DNA of 64,000 nt from Lyophyllum atratum (GCA_014905825.1 JACGCN010000012.1:1054001-1118000); one strand, 5' to 3'. Positions 34,763 through 46,945 are shown, counted from the stretch's first letter. Numbers and translations are program-made. Notes: a model not told the origin generated them from the sequence alone.

Positions 34763-37701
34763 ATGAAGCCCTGTCTTCTGCTTTCTGCCTTCGCGGGGAT
34801 CCCCCTGCTGGCCATTGCGTCGAATCACATCCAGTTTTCGCACTATGGCAAGCGAGCAGATTGCAGATATATATCTGTCGCTTCTGGGGATGGATGTGCA
34901 AGTCTTGCGACTAAATGCGGCATCACAGCAGCGGAGTTCACGTCCTTCAACCCGCAATTGTCTTGCTCGACTCTACAGGTGGACCAGGTAATTGAATCAA
35001 ATACTCATTCCAACTCTATACTCATAAACCTGTAGTGGGTCTGCTGCAGTTCGGGAACGCTGCCATCCAAGTGATTCACGCCGCACAACGGTGCCATTCT
35101 TCATAGGCAGCAATCACTAATTTTCTGCCAACAGGCGCCCTTCGCCGAACCCCGACGGCTCATGCTTCGCCGTGGACGTCGTCGACGGCTCCGATTGTTC
35201 TCAATTTTCCGTCAAATATGATGTCTCGCTGACCGAAATCGATACTTGGAACCAGCAGACCTGGCGGTATGTCGTGACCTCTGCACCTTTTCCTGCACTC
35301 CTTAGGCATCACGCAGATGGACTGGCTGTTCTGGTCTCCAACCTGGCATGAAGATTTGCATGTCGGCGGGTACATCCCCCCTTCCTGCACAGAACAGCAG
35401 TGAGATGCATGATTCGTCCTAAAACTGAACATATACTGATGTGGTATGCCCCCTCAAAGCGATTCCGTGTGGACTTGAGAGTGTGGGCAACAAAGAATGC
35501 CCGCTCAGAGCGTGCTGTGGGAAGTAAGCTCAACAATAATTCCGTGGAAATCTTGGAAGATTCATGCTCACGGATGCGTTCAATAGATGGGGCTACTGCG
35601 GTCTGACGTCAGGGAATTCAGATATCTCACGGTTTTAGATTTGCTGAGACGTTTACTAGTGACGACTTCTGCGAGACCAGCAATGGCGCACCCGGAACTG
35701 GCTGCCAATCTCACTGCGAGAAGATTAGCGAATTCGATAACGTTGGACTTAGCACTGGTAAGTGTTTTTCTGCAAAGTACGAGGTCGGGAGACCTAATGC
35801 GCCCGAATTCAGCCAATCCCGGTCGCAACATCATCGGGTACTACAGCAACTGTACGCGTCTACCTCTAATCATGACCCATTCTTTCCCCATTGTTTACAT
35901 GTATAGTTTAGGGTCTGCCCACCGTTCTTGCAGTGGTGTTCCCAATACCGTCCTTCCCGCCGTGCGACCGAGCGAATTAGATGCGAACTCGTTCACACAC
36001 ATCGTCTATTCATTTGCATCAGTTTCGCGCGGAGACTTCAGGCTGATAGAAACGCAGGACGATGACAAAGACCTTATTGCTGAGCTCCAGGCGCTGAAAC
36101 AGATCAATCCCAACCTTAAAACGATGTGGGCCGTCGGTGGTTGGGCTTTCAATGTAAGCTTTATTCGTCCTGTATTTTAGTCTCGCAGTAGGCTGAGGCT
36201 TTACTAGGATCCTCCCACCCAAGATATATTTTCTTTGGCGGTTCGCACGTCCTCCAGCCGAACAACATTCGTCAACAATATCATCAGCGGGTTGGCTTCC
36301 TACGGTTTCGACGGTATCGACATTGTACGTACGTTCTTTATGGATCACGACGCTTGAACATGACTGGACTCTTACGCAGGACTGGGGTACGTCCTTCGTG
36401 TTCTGCCCTTGACTACATGCACTGATGACGGTTGCCACAGAATATCCGGGAACCGAACGGGGTGGCATCGAGGCTGACGGCCAAAACTTCCTTGCTTTGT
36501 TACAGGAACTCTACGCCGCGACTTCAAGTAGAGGTCTTCAGATCAGTTTTACCGTACCTGCGTCTTTCTGGTGCGCTTAAACTTGACTGCACTGAATACA
36601 TACTCACATCACCGCTTTAGGTACTTGCAACAGTTCCCAATAGTCGAAATGCAAGATTATACGAACTGGATTAACGTGATGACATACGTGAGCATCATAA
36701 GACTATATAAAAATCGTGCCGCGCTAAAATACCACTTAGGACATTCACGGAAGGTTTGCAGGCCATAACTTACAGACTTGTCCATTTTTTGACCTTATGC
36801 GCAGCTGGGACATCAAATTCGGCACCGGCGTGCTTCCTCACACCGCCATCCCAGAAATCAACGCAGCAGTAAACATGCTTCTCAAAGCCGGTGTCAACAT
36901 CGGCAAAATCAACCTTGGCATCGGCTTTTATGGTCGCTCCTTCACCCTCTCCGATCCTGGCTGTAAAGTCGCTGGATGCCCCTTCACTGGAGGCGGGACC
37001 GTGGGGCCATGTACAGGTAAGTCTGCCATGATAGCCTCCGCAAACATTTGCCAATGGTGCGCTAGGCGGAGAAGGGTTCCTATCGTACGGAGAGATAGAC
37101 TATCTCATTCAATCTAAAGGCCTTAAACCGACATACAACTCTACCAGCAAGACTATGACTTTGGGTGAGTTTCCACGTTATGTTCCATGACTCAAGAGGC
37201 TGATCAGATGGGGTTTCCAGTCTACGACGACCAGTGGATTGGGTATGTATCGTATTATCATTATGCAAGATATTATGGTGCTAACCAATTTCGGAGCGTA
37301 GGTACGAGGACGCTTCAACATTGGCCACAAAACTGGAGTACGTTCTGAAGCGTACGATGCCCGGCGTCCTCATCTGGGCTGTCGATCTGGATAAAAACAA
37401 TCAATTATTAAGCGCGGCAAGTACAAATCGTAGTGATGATACTGAGCACGTCTTATAATAACGTCATCTACAGGTCGTCGGTCACTCCCTGATTCCCGTG
37501 AAATCCGCAACGGATTGCCCCGCTGATGGCATATGGAAGACGACAAGAGCCGGCCAGACAGCGAACGTGCCGTGCTTCTCCTCCAGCGATAATCCACATC
37601 GCAGTCGGCGGTGTATTGGGCCAAATTGGGCAGATGAAGGACAGTCGTTCTGTGGAGCGAGCCAGATGATGCTGGCTGCATTTGGTCACTGTGGGTTGTA
37701 G
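34763..37701 (+). CDS. LysM-CBM18-GH18 chitinase (killer-toxin alpha/beta-like subgroup)
   Basis: Nineteen exons give 649 residues in frame with all phases consistent. A signal peptide (MKPCLLLSAFAGIPLLAIA) is followed by LysM 1 (YISVASGDGCASLATKCGIT), then WVCCSSGTLP and LysM 2 (CFAVDVVDGSDCSQFSVKYD, TWRWTGCSGLQPGMKIC). A type-1 chitin-binding domain comes next (CPLRACCGKWGYCGLTDDFC), then GH18: NIIGYYSNWSAH, MWAVGGWAFN, the catalytic motif DGIDIDWEYPG with intact Glu, and GIGFYGRSF. The tail is Cys-rich. The order matches fungal subgroup C chitinases related to yeast killer-toxin alpha/beta subunits, which degrade chitin outside the cell. The catalytic motif is split by a 7-nt exon (36380-36386). 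The last intron (37417-37473) begins GCAAGT and ends CAG. The neighbour LysM gene is divergent. Confidence 0.92.
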
Positions 37702-37880
37702 ATGGTAGAATAGTACTGGTCTTCATACCATGTAGTACATATGCAGGACCGACACAAATTGAGTACTTGCAGGATTGAGGTCAGAGGACATCATAGTTCC
37801 AACTTGTCTATAGATTAGTACATGCAGTAGTAAGATCATTTGAGCATAGGGATATGGAAGGCTGTGAGTGACAAGTCTAG

Positions 37881-37990
37881 CCTTGCCAGCGCCGAGCAAA
37901 GTTCCAGTATCCTGTCTATACATTGTTCAAGCGACCCATACTTGGTAGGTAGATACAAAGCAAGCACCGCGACTTTGACGCTACGACAAG
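37881..37990 (+). repeat. Dispersed repeat, copy B
   Basis: Diverged counterpart of 22370-22490, lying in the 3' flank between the chitinase and the next gene and just touching the latter's stop region. Confidence 0.5.
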
Positions 37991-39781
37991 CCCTCCCACG
38001 CCGCCAGCCCCGCAAAGAACACTCCAAGCGAAACCAGCGAAGCACTGTACACCGCCGCTGGTGCACCCACACGCGGTAGAAGTGGTGGAGTCTGCAGCAG
38101 GGCGAGACTAAGCTGAATGACGACACAAAGCGGCACAGCGACTGCCAAAGCAACATTTGATCGGTCGGCAAGTGCTCGGGGTCTTGACGAGTATCGAGAG
38201 GTGACGGTAGTTGCGAGAGTAGAGCGAAGATAGGCTTGGGAAAGGAGGAGGTATATGCCGAGGGTGAGAAGCATGATGTTCATGCGTTGAAGGCAGGACA
38301 GGAACACCGGTATGTGCTGTTCGAAGCATAGTCAGTTTACATGTGCAGAGAGGAGGGAAGGCAAGGAAGTTGGACCGTACAATGATAGGCACACCATACG
38401 CCTCCTCTAACTCCTCCCGAGCCCGTATGGCAACGAGCGCCTCCAGCTCATCCTCCACCTGCATCTTGATCGCACTTCCATCTTCTCCGTCCCTCCTCCC
38501 ACTAAGCAACGGCTCCCACTCTCCCGCATCCTCCATGTCCTCCTCGCTGAATGTCCGTTGCGTGAACAGACCAGGCTCCACGACCCCTTCGAACAACCCA
38601 ACAACGCCCTGCCCGTTAGCAGACGTCTTATCCCGTGCTCGCGGCGTCTGCGGGCTCCTAGAACCCGACCCCGACCCCAAACCCGACCCACCAATCGGGC
38701 CTAATGGCCGTGCCTCAGGTTTTGGTCCCCCGTTCCCCACATTCGCCTCAGCCTCCACGTCAACATCCATGTCGGGTTCGGCCGATGCGGAGCGGCGCAC
38801 GGAGACCATGACGTCGCGGTAAAGTGCACGGGCGGCGTAGCCCTGCGCCACGGCAACGACGGCTTCGGCGGCGGCCCAACCGAGGGCAAGCCACCATACG
38901 CGACGGAAGGCCGCATCATGCGTTTTTGGGTGCGGTGGGGCGTATCGGGCGATGAGGAGGATGGGGAGGGCTGATTGTTGGAGGGCGAGGGAGAGGACGG
39001 TATGGATGGCTGTGGAAACTGCAGCAGGGACCGAGGAAGGGGAGTTGGAGAAGAGGTAGGTGGTGATGGTGGCTAGGGGTTCGCGTAGGAGGTGTGCTAG
39101 CGAGAATAGGGCAGCTGAGGTGAGAAGTTCTGGAACGGGGTGTGGGAGGTACGGCACTGATGGGTATGGCCAAGGTTGTTTTAGAGGATATACGAAAGTG
39201 GGAAGTGCGGCGAGAAGTGCGAAGAATAGGAGAGACGTTATGGGCGTCAAAGTGTATAGAGCCATCAACCGATGGTAGGAGCCTATGGACATGTTAGACT
39301 GGACGACTTAGACAGATATTACATGCATACCTCTGTATAGCCCACGCTCCTCCAGTTCCTCGTCCAGCTCCCATTCCTCTTCCTCCGAATCTGGTTCGTC
39401 GTCATCACCGTGCATGGGAATACCACCCGTATACCGCGATGTCCGTACATCTTCGTCAGACGAGAATTCCATCATAATACGATCCTCTGGTACAACGTTC
39501 AAAACCGTACCGCTGTCAGAGCGGCGAAGACGCTCCGGACTTGCTGTGACACTGCTGCGAGGCGACCTAAAGGCGTCTGGGGAAGTCGAGCCGTAGTCGT
39601 TGCGGGGGCTTGAGTATGGCCCTGGAGAGCCACTGTACAACGACGAGCGCTGTGGCGAGTTCGAGTGAGAAACCAAGCACGAGACGCTGCGCCCGTCATT
39701 GGATTTGGAATTCGAGCTTGGTGGTGGCTCGTGCCGGCTTTGGTGATCGGCAGCCACCGCGGAGCTGAGTACAACGTTCAT
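37981..39781 (-). CDS. Multi-pass membrane protein, unknown function
   Basis: Exons 39781-39331, 39282-38381 and 38316-37981 give 562 residues. The first 150 residues are Ser-rich and end in a strongly acidic run (DDDEPDSEEEEWELDEELEE). Hydrophobic segments follow: LYTLTPITSLLFFALLAALP, VWWLALGWAAAEAVVAVAQ and others. A 130-residue polar loop with GSGSGSRSP repeats and an acidic patch comes next. The final exon holds at least three more membrane segments (INIMLLTLGIYLLL-like, VALAVAVPLCVVIQLSLALL, VSLGVFFAGLAAW). The layout suggests an endomembrane protein. I do not recognise a characterised homologue. Confidence 0.75.
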
Positions 39782-41011
39782 TTCAAATCGACGCACTTGC
39801 AGTTCTGTTATTCACGTCCGTTGTCGTTTCGTTTGTTCTATTGGGGGTCTCAGAGAGAGAGAGAGAGGATATGTCTGAGCCCCTCAACAATGGGCCTGGA
39901 CCTGGTGCTCGGTCAGGAATTAGGGGCAGTGGAGGTAAAGGGACCTTCCATGCTCCGCCTTCTGAGAACCGCTTGCGGAGGCAGTTCTAACAACAGCTTC
40001 AGGCCTGGAATCCGAAGGAGGTCTCGTGGCTGCAAAGACGACATAGAAGTCATAGCTAGGTCATGTTTGGATCATATGTTGGCCGTGGCGCCATTGCTGT
40101 AGCCTGTTCCCAGGTAAGTGCCCAGAAGTGCCCTCGGCAGGACCCCAAGGAGACTCTTTCTTATTTTGCAAGTAAGTATAGGATTTTCCTCTGACTCCAC
40201 AGGCACTGTAAGCTGTCTACGACCGCATGCGCACTTGGCGATACGAGCAAACACGCCGCCTTTCCTGTTCTTAGTCAAAAATGTCTGTCCCACAACTTGC
40301 TCTGCATCACATCTCTTGCACCCATCGCTCATGCGTTACATAGTTCGAAGGACGATGTTTTCCACCACCACTTCACACAGGTAACCAGGCCAAAAAACGG
40401 ACTGAACCAGCATATCATTTCCTCTCTGCAAATCGCCGCGAAAGCCCAAAGTGCCTGTCATGGACGATACAACAGAGGACCGTACGATTAGAACAGAAAC
40501 GAGGCATCACCCTTCAAAATGGCAGCCTTATCCCTGCGCCGCATAGGACGAGGGGTACATAGTGCGCTATCATGTCGATTCACGTGGGGTCGCTGATGAA
40601 GTGGAACACCTGGGATCGCGATTGGGCGTCGCGTCAACTTGAACGACTCGCAGATCCTCGAGGAACCACAGTGCGACCGGCGGAGTACGAGTGAGTGGCA
40701 GATTACAACTCGCCGGCGAATCAGGATACCGTTACTGACGGCTTGCACACACAGAAGTCGCGGATGTCGATAGATGTTCGTACTAACGGCTCTGTAATCG
40801 ACGTGGTGCTGGACGAAGTAGCTACTGCATTCATGCACGACAGAGATGCTCCACCCTGCGGGCTCAACACTCAACCTGCATGACTAGTAGCTCGGAGTGA
40901 GATGGCAGAACAAGTGCAAAGGTGGATGCAAGTGTCAAGTAGATGAGCAGAACCCATGCGCCCCGCAACCGTACCGGCGTCCCATGTTCTAGGATGTTAC
41001 CTCAAACGAGC
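39782..41011. other. Intergenic, no gene seen
   Basis: Contains a (GA)n run at 39852-39868. Short ORFs at 40072-40332 (minus) and 40695-40883 (plus) have no supporting motif. Confidence 0.4.
39852..39868. repeat. (GA)n microsatellite
   Basis: About eight GA units in the 5' flank of the membrane-protein gene. Confidence 0.9.
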
Positions 41012-42733
41012 CTACGTCAAACTGTATCTATTGGGGAGGCTACGGCCATCCCGATGTGCCCGGAAACCTTGAGGTTGCCAGGCATCGTCATGTAGGTGGT
41101 CAGAAATATGGATATACCTCAACGGCGTGAAGATGGGCATAACGCTAGAAGCAGACAACGGTTCGTCGTATTTGAGATGGAGCTTGAAACCCATCTCAAG
41201 GACAGGCGCCAGATCGGGATAAATGTCGCGTTGCAGGTAGCGTCGGAAAGTGAAACTCGCGCGTCTGAGACGCACCACGCCCTCGGGCGCGAGGGTCGTT
41301 CTGGATAGAATGAATCGAAGTATGTCGTCGTCCGTCACGTTGGTACTAGGAGGGAATAGAAGTTCCACTTCCTCCAACAAAGGGCATAAGGTCGTCTCTG
41401 TCGTCGGAGAAGCTGGGTGAAGACGGCTGATGAAGGTCGCAGAAAGGCTAGGTAGGGCCTCCGGAGGATCCTCCTCACTCATGAATGAGGAGTTGAGGTA
41501 TATCCTCTTGAGGGAAGGGGCCATATGGAGACATTCCGACAGGTCGTGTACAGTGCTTGCCGTGACATCAAATGCCATGGTGTCGATTCTGTTCTGGGGG
41601 CAAAGTAGGGGTAGGAAGGGTGGCCGACGAATGTAGGAAGCTTCCGTCAATTCTATGTGTCGAAGCTGAGGAAGATCCAGGCTCGCAAAAAACCTTCTGA
41701 GCTGTTCCTCGGTAATCTGCCAGGTTGTTAGTTTGACCCTCAATTCTTGTAGATGGGGAAGGCTGATAGTATGTGTAGATACGATGCCTGCTTCGTCTTG
41801 TGAGACTTCACAGACGAGTATAGCGAGACGTGGACACTTGTTCAAGATGTTCAAGATGTCGTTTAGGGTCCAGCGAGAACTGTTGTACGAGTACAGTGAC
41901 TGTATGAAATAAAGTGAGGTGAGAACTTCCCATCGCACGTGAAGGGTAGACAATGCCTGGGACAGATAATCCCAAAGAAAAAGTTTGCGGATGGACGGAG
42001 AATGCAAGAAGGATAAGAATGGGAAGGCTGATCCGGGCGGAGCATTTACGAGCTCGAGTTGGACAGTTTCGAGGACCGGAACATCATTTTCAGTCAGACG
42101 GATAAAAGCAACCCTATATTCCTGGAGGATCCTAGAATTGAAATGCTTCCAGCGGTGTGAGAACCGGAGAATAACGTCAAGAAGGTAACGCGCATCCGTC
42201 GACACTGGGCTGTCCGGATCAGGGGGGTACTGATCTTCCACGAAGGAGATGGAAATGGGAAGGCTAGCAGAGCGACTTAACCATGCCTCGATTGCTTCAC
42301 CATATCGCACCAGCAAGCCGTTTTTGTCTGGTCCATGATCGTAGGGAGGGGAAATGTGGAGGGATGACCATAGTTGCGGGGTAGAAAAGCTGATCTGCCG
42401 CCACGTACTACATACACGACCGAGTGACAAGGGAGGCTCTCCGGAGCTCATCGCACAGTTCCTCGAAGGAAGACACCAGCGGAATATTGTTTGCATCACT
42501 TCCACTGGCAGTTTACGGATTCCAGAAATGAGAGCGCGATGGTTGTGGATGTGCTCATCCAGTTTTTCCAACTGGAGATGGAGATCGTCGATGAGAGCGG
42601 AAAAGCGTGATATCCTCTCTTCGATACGCTGGCGTTCTTCCAAGGAGTCGGAGACGATCAGACGAATCTCGGGAACCTCAACATCTGTGGCATAATAGTT
42701 GGTTTTGATTCGATCCATAAAAGGAGACTGCAA
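41012..42733 (-). CDS. F-box protein, single exon
   Basis: A 573-residue uninterrupted ORF, unusual in this intron-rich window. Residues 28-60 form a probable coiled coil (EERQRIEERISRFSALIDDL, LQLEKLDEHIHNHRALISGI), followed by an F-box-like motif IRKLPVEVMQTIFRWCLP and LGRVCSTWRQISFSTPQLWS. The rest has leucine-rich blocks (LPHLQELRVKLTTW, LPQLRHIELTEASY). F-box proteins recruit substrates to SCF ubiquitin ligases. This coiled-coil plus F-box arrangement is a large, expanded mushroom family with unknown targets. The start could also be the ATG six codons further in. Confidence 0.85.
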   Translation of the reverse strand: MQSPFMDRIKTNYYATDVEVPEIRLIVSDSLEERQRIEERISRFSALIDDLHLQLEKLDEHIHNHRALISGIRKLPVEVMQTIFRWCLPSRNCAMSSGEPPLSLGRVCSTWRQISFSTPQLWSSLHISPPYDHGPDKNGLLVRYGEAIEAWLSRSASLPISISFVEDQYPPDPDSPVSTDARYLLDVILRFSHRWKHFNSRILQEYRVAFIRLTENDVPVLETVQLELVNAPPGSAFPFLSFLHSPSIRKLFLWDYLSQALSTLHVRWEVLTSLYFIQSLYSYNSSRWTLNDILNILNKCPRLAILVCEVSQDEAGIVSTHTISLPHLQELRVKLTTWQITEEQLRRFFASLDLPQLRHIELTEASYIRRPPFLPLLCPQNRIDTMAFDVTASTVHDLSECLHMAPSLKRIYLNSSFMSEEDPPEALPSLSATFISRLHPASPTTETTLCPLLEEVELLFPPSTNVTDDDILRFILSRTTLAPEGVVRLRRASFTFRRYLQRDIYPDLAPVLEMGFKLHLKYDEPLSASSVMPIFTPLRYIHISDHLHDDAWQPQGFRAHRDGRSLPNRYSLT

Positions 42734-43626
42734 ATTCTTGTGTGTAATGTGATTCAGTGTTAAATTAGTCGTCAGATTGATCGTCTGCGTACATTTTCGC
42801 CCATGGCTGGGTAATGAGGAGGCTGGAAGGGAAAGATGACTGACGCCCTGATCAGGAGCTTGCCCAGCCTTCTTTAAAGTTGCTCGCCCATGGTGATGAT
42901 GGTTGTCATTTGTGTATGCTTCTGCTTGGCAAAAACCTTACTAGTACTTGCGCACTCGGAAGAAGTGCAATGAACTTGTTTGACCGCCTAGACGCAGCCT
43001 ACTAGGATTGGTACAATAGCCGCGGAGGATTCACGTAAATTACGCCAGTGACCTACCCACAAACCTACTAGTCGGTGGAATCGATACCATCGGCTCCTCA
43101 TCGTCCCCTCCCACCGAAATCCAATCCCACCACAACTAACAATACACAATTCGCATTCGCATCTTCATTTCTTCAACCACCACAACACACTCTTCAAACG
43201 TACGAGTATGCATGTACAATATGTACGATCCACAAATATCAAACATAAAAAGAACTCGAAGAAAAGAAACAGAAAGCGTGCGTCGAGCAGAGTCAGAGTG
43301 GAGGTATATAAATAAAACGTGCGTGAAGTGGAATCGAGTCTATACGTGTATCAATATGCAGACGGAGGGGAGGAGGTTGGAATTCGAGTACATGTTGAAT
43401 TCGGCAACCGGTGGGTGGTGGGGAGGGAGCTTGGGACTGTATGCGCAAGATATATAGCGGGGAAACGAAGTGCAGAAAAGCACAAGAATCTATGAGAGCC
43501 ACGCAAAATCAGGAGGAAAAAAAAGGAAAGCACGACAAGAAACAAAAAGCATGAGGACCAAAAAATCCCAACCACCCCCCCCCCCCCCTCCCCAAACAAA
43601 AACGAAAGCACCCCCCCACCCCAACA
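42734..43626. other. Intergenic with poly-C tract
   Basis: No gene seen. A run of about 15 consecutive C sits near 43575-43590, followed by further C-rich sequence that continues into the gene on the other strand. Confidence 0.5.
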
Positions 43627-46302
43627 TCACGCCCGTATCCGCCACCCATCCCCCTTCCTACTAACCTTCCCAATCCCCCCAAACCCCTCCCTCACAACGA
43701 GCCACATCGCCGTGCTGCACACCACGTCCTTGATCTCCTCCGCCGTGAGCGTCAGCCCGCCCCACTGCACCGCGGTGGGGTTGGGGGTGGGGTTGGGTGG
43801 GCCTGTTGGAGGGGAGGGGGGTTAGTATGAGTGGGAGGTTGTGAGGGGGGGAGCGAAGGAGCGAAGGGGAAGGAGGCAAGGCAACCAGGCACAGGGACGA
43901 GGGGACGTGGGCAGGGAAGAACAAGACCACGCGAATGACAGGCACGCGTCATGGCGTCATGATCATGATCCCCATCACCTCCACATCTTCCACGATGAAG
44001 TGAAAAGGCACAAATGCAAAAATGCGCCGCCCACACAAAGGGCATCCCACATCCCCAAACCCTCAGATGAACCAAACAGAAAGAGCGAGAGAGGACGAGA
44101 GCGAGAAAAGAAAGAAACAACTTACCACCACCGCCCCTCCTCACAACCCCCATCCTCTCCACCTCCACATCCGGCAACGGAAACGGCACCTTCAACATCG
44201 CCACCACCTTCGGATGATGCGGCGTCGGCGACAGCGTACCAACCTTCACCCTCAGCACCTGCGCCTGTTGCTGGGGGAGCACACCCATCTCATCCCCTTC
44301 CCTTCCCCCTCCCCTGTCTTCATTGCGATACCCGTTCCCTTCGGTCGGCTGGCGAGAGCGCGCAGACCGAGTAGTGAACCCCGAAGAAGTCGTCCCCACC
44401 CCACCCGCGCCAGTTCGGCGAAGCTTGAGCGTACACACCCAAGGCGTCTCCGAATCCTCCGCGTCGCTCTCCTCCGCCTCGGCCTCATCCTCCTCTCCCC
44501 GATACGACCCCCTCCTCTCCCTCTCCCTCTCGCGCGTAGGCGTCCCAGCCCGATGCCCATCCTCCGACGCACTAACGCTCGTGCTCACACTCTGATGCGA
44601 AATAATCGACAGCCTATTCTCCGCCGCCCCCCTCCCACTCCCCCTCCTCTCCTTCCCCTCCCCCTCCCTCCCCTCCCTCCCCCTCCTCTCCCTTTCCCTA
44701 TCCTTCCCTCTCCGCCCCTTCCCCTTCCCCCCACCCCTCTTCCACTCAAACCGCACCTCAACCCCCTCCCCCGCCCCTCCCTGCCCCCCCCCACCCCCAC
44801 CAACACCAAACCCACTCCCAACCCGCGCATGCACAATCCCCAACAACCCCCCCTCCCCCCCCTCATCCGCCCTCTTCTTAAGCCACCTCCGGACGAACCA
44901 CACGTACATCAGCGCTCTCGCGCTTTTCCCCAGCCCACTAAGCGGTATGGGCTCGGGCAGGGACACACCACCCCCACCGGGCCCGGGGGTGAAGGAGAAG
45001 GAGAGGGTGGGTTGGATGCCGAGGACGGGCGGGCGGAGGAGAGTCTTTTCGTCCCCCCCTGTCTGCGGCTGTGTGAAGCCAGAGGAGGTGGGTGTACCCA
45101 CCCCCCCTCCCCCGCCCCCGTGTGCGAGGTCAGAAGAGCTCCCGCCCCCCGTGGTGGAGCTGTGTCCGTCGTCTCCCGAAGCAGAAGGAACCTTCAGGAG
45201 CCCCAGCCCCAGCCCGAGCCCCCGTGCGTTTGGGTTAGGCGAGCTGGAGCGCCCGCGGAGCTTGAGACCGGGGGAGAGGGCGCCGGAGAGGTTGCGCGCG
45301 TGGGATTTGGCGGCGGCGCGGCCGGTGGGGGTTGTGGAGGGGTCTTGGGAGGGGGAGAGGATGGGCGGGGAGGGGTATCCGGGGGCGGAGGCGGGGGAGG
45401 GGGAGGGCGGGGGGGAGAGCAGGGAGATGGGGTCTTTCTTTTTGAACATTTTTCCGAAGAGGTTGCGTTTTGCTGGTGGAGGGATGGGCTGGGGATGGGA
45501 TTGGGAGGTGGGTGTTGTGGATGTTACGGAGGACAGAGGGTGCGGCGTTTGGTTTGGGTGGGAGGTGGTTACTGAGAGGGAGACGAGGGAGGAGTCTGCG
45601 GTGGTGGAGCTGTAAGCGCTTGGATCTGGTGTCACCGGGCGGCTGCTCCGCATGATCCCACCCGTGGTATTCGCATTAGCACCCCTCGGTCGTTCGCTCC
45701 ACACCTCCACGGGCTCGAGGACAGCCAGGTCGATAAGCTCGATCCCGCGTTTCTGGAATTTAGCAATCTTGGCGTCGGTGCCCGCGTCGACGATGGTGTT
45801 GGTCATGACATTGTGGGCTTGGAGGTTGTACAAAGGGATGATGGTGCGGCGCGTGGAGGTGACGGAGGTGGTGGAGGAGAAGGAGGCGGTGGAGCCGTAT
45901 GAGGAGGTGTCGGAGCGGTTGGAGGCGGTGCGGGTGAGGGAGACGGAGGTGCCGCCGTCGCTGCTGTCGTCGAGGGACTGCCGCGGACCGCGCGTCGCGG
46001 GGGGCACGAGTTGGACTTGGAGATTGAGCGGGTGGTTCGATTTCGCGGGGGGTGGTCGTACGACAATGAAGGTCTGATGGGGTGTTAGCACAAAGTGTCG
46101 TACGATGATAAATAGAGTATACCTCGTTGACGGTCTTTGTCTTGCCTTTCTTTGCGCTGGTGTCGTCTTCGGCGGGCTGGGTCTTGTACGCCTCTTCTTC
46201 TGCGGCGTTGTCAGTGGGATCGGGCGGGTGGGCGAGGTTGCTGCTGCTGCGGATGTTGCTGAGGGGCAGGGAGGGCAGGAACGACGCAATGGACGAGAAC
46301 AT
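43627..46302 (-). CDS. Low-complexity protein, probably conserved in basidiomycetes, unknown function
   Basis: Exons 46302-46123, 46073-44126 and 43802-43627 give about 767 residues. Start MFSSIASFLPSLPLSNI. Globular-looking islands are TFIVVRPPPAKSNHPLNLQV, TIIPLYNLQAHNVMTNTI, IAKFQKRGIELIDLAVLEPV, ARALMYVWFVRRWLKKRAD, TPWVCTLKLRRT, HPKVVAMLKVPFPLPDVEVE and LTLTAEEIKDVVCSTAMWLV. Between them lie long Ser/Pro-, Gly- and Arg/Glu-rich stretches, which make the complementary strand open as well. The ordered islands suggest one fold interrupted by disordered inserts. I can assign no function. Confidence 0.7.
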
Positions 46303-46594
46303 GGTGCTCGTGGTCGGTGTTGAGGACAAACCTGCAAAAATAAAAGGGCTAGGTTGCTATTCGCATAACCAGGCGCTAGAGATCAGCGCGGTTATTTGAA
46401 TTGTATGTCGGTTGGCTTGGCGTCCGCAGGCGATGCGCAGTCGTGATGTGATGTGCCGCTGGACAGGTGAGACGATGATGGGGGTGTGCTCGTCGTCGTT
46501 GCTGCAGACTGTGACCTGAGAAAAAGAATGTTGAAGGCTGGGAGAGCTGACCTCGGAAGCTCTTTCCACCTCTGCTGATTTTTCGTCATTGCTT

Positions 46595-46945
46595 ATGTCA
46601 CCACGGCACCTTACTCGCCTCGGCCCCCGTCTCTGGACATCGCGCACTATCCTTCCCCATTCGAGGGTTAACGACCTCCGTACTGATAATCTCTCTCATC
46701 ATACGAAATCAGTCACGCCCTCCGCGCTCCCGGATGCTTTGTCTCCTCCTCCCTCGCAGGACGATCGCGATCTCATGCCAAGCCCCATCTCGAGCCCCAA
46801 TCCACCATCGATCATCGACACGATGTCATCGATTGCGCATCAGCACCAATCACAAGCCTCCAATCCCCCGATATGGCATCATCTCGGCGATCGGCTTTCG
46901 TACCTCCCGGCGCCGCGTTTTCCTCTTTGTTGCATCCGCGTCTAA
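46595..46945 (+). CDS. Possible small protein with mitochondrial-type N-terminus
   Basis: Divergent from the gene at 43627-46302. The frame from ATG 46595 begins MSPRHLTRLGPRLWTSRTIL, which is basic, lacks acids and fits a mitochondrial presequence, then becomes Pro/Ser-rich and ends PRFPLCCIRV. Other frames are also open here, and further exons downstream are possible. Weak support. Confidence 0.3.
   Translation: MSPRHLTRLGPRLWTSRTILPHSRVNDLRTDNLSHHTKSVTPSALPDALSPPPSQDDRDLMPSPISSPNPPSIIDTMSSIAHQHQSQASNPPIWHHLGDRLSYLPAPRFPLCCIRV

Noticed and set aside
44022..45575. 517-codon open frame on the plus strand
   Set aside because: It is the complement of a low-complexity, GC-rich coding exon (44126-46073) and consists of Pro/Arg/Gly runs without domain character.
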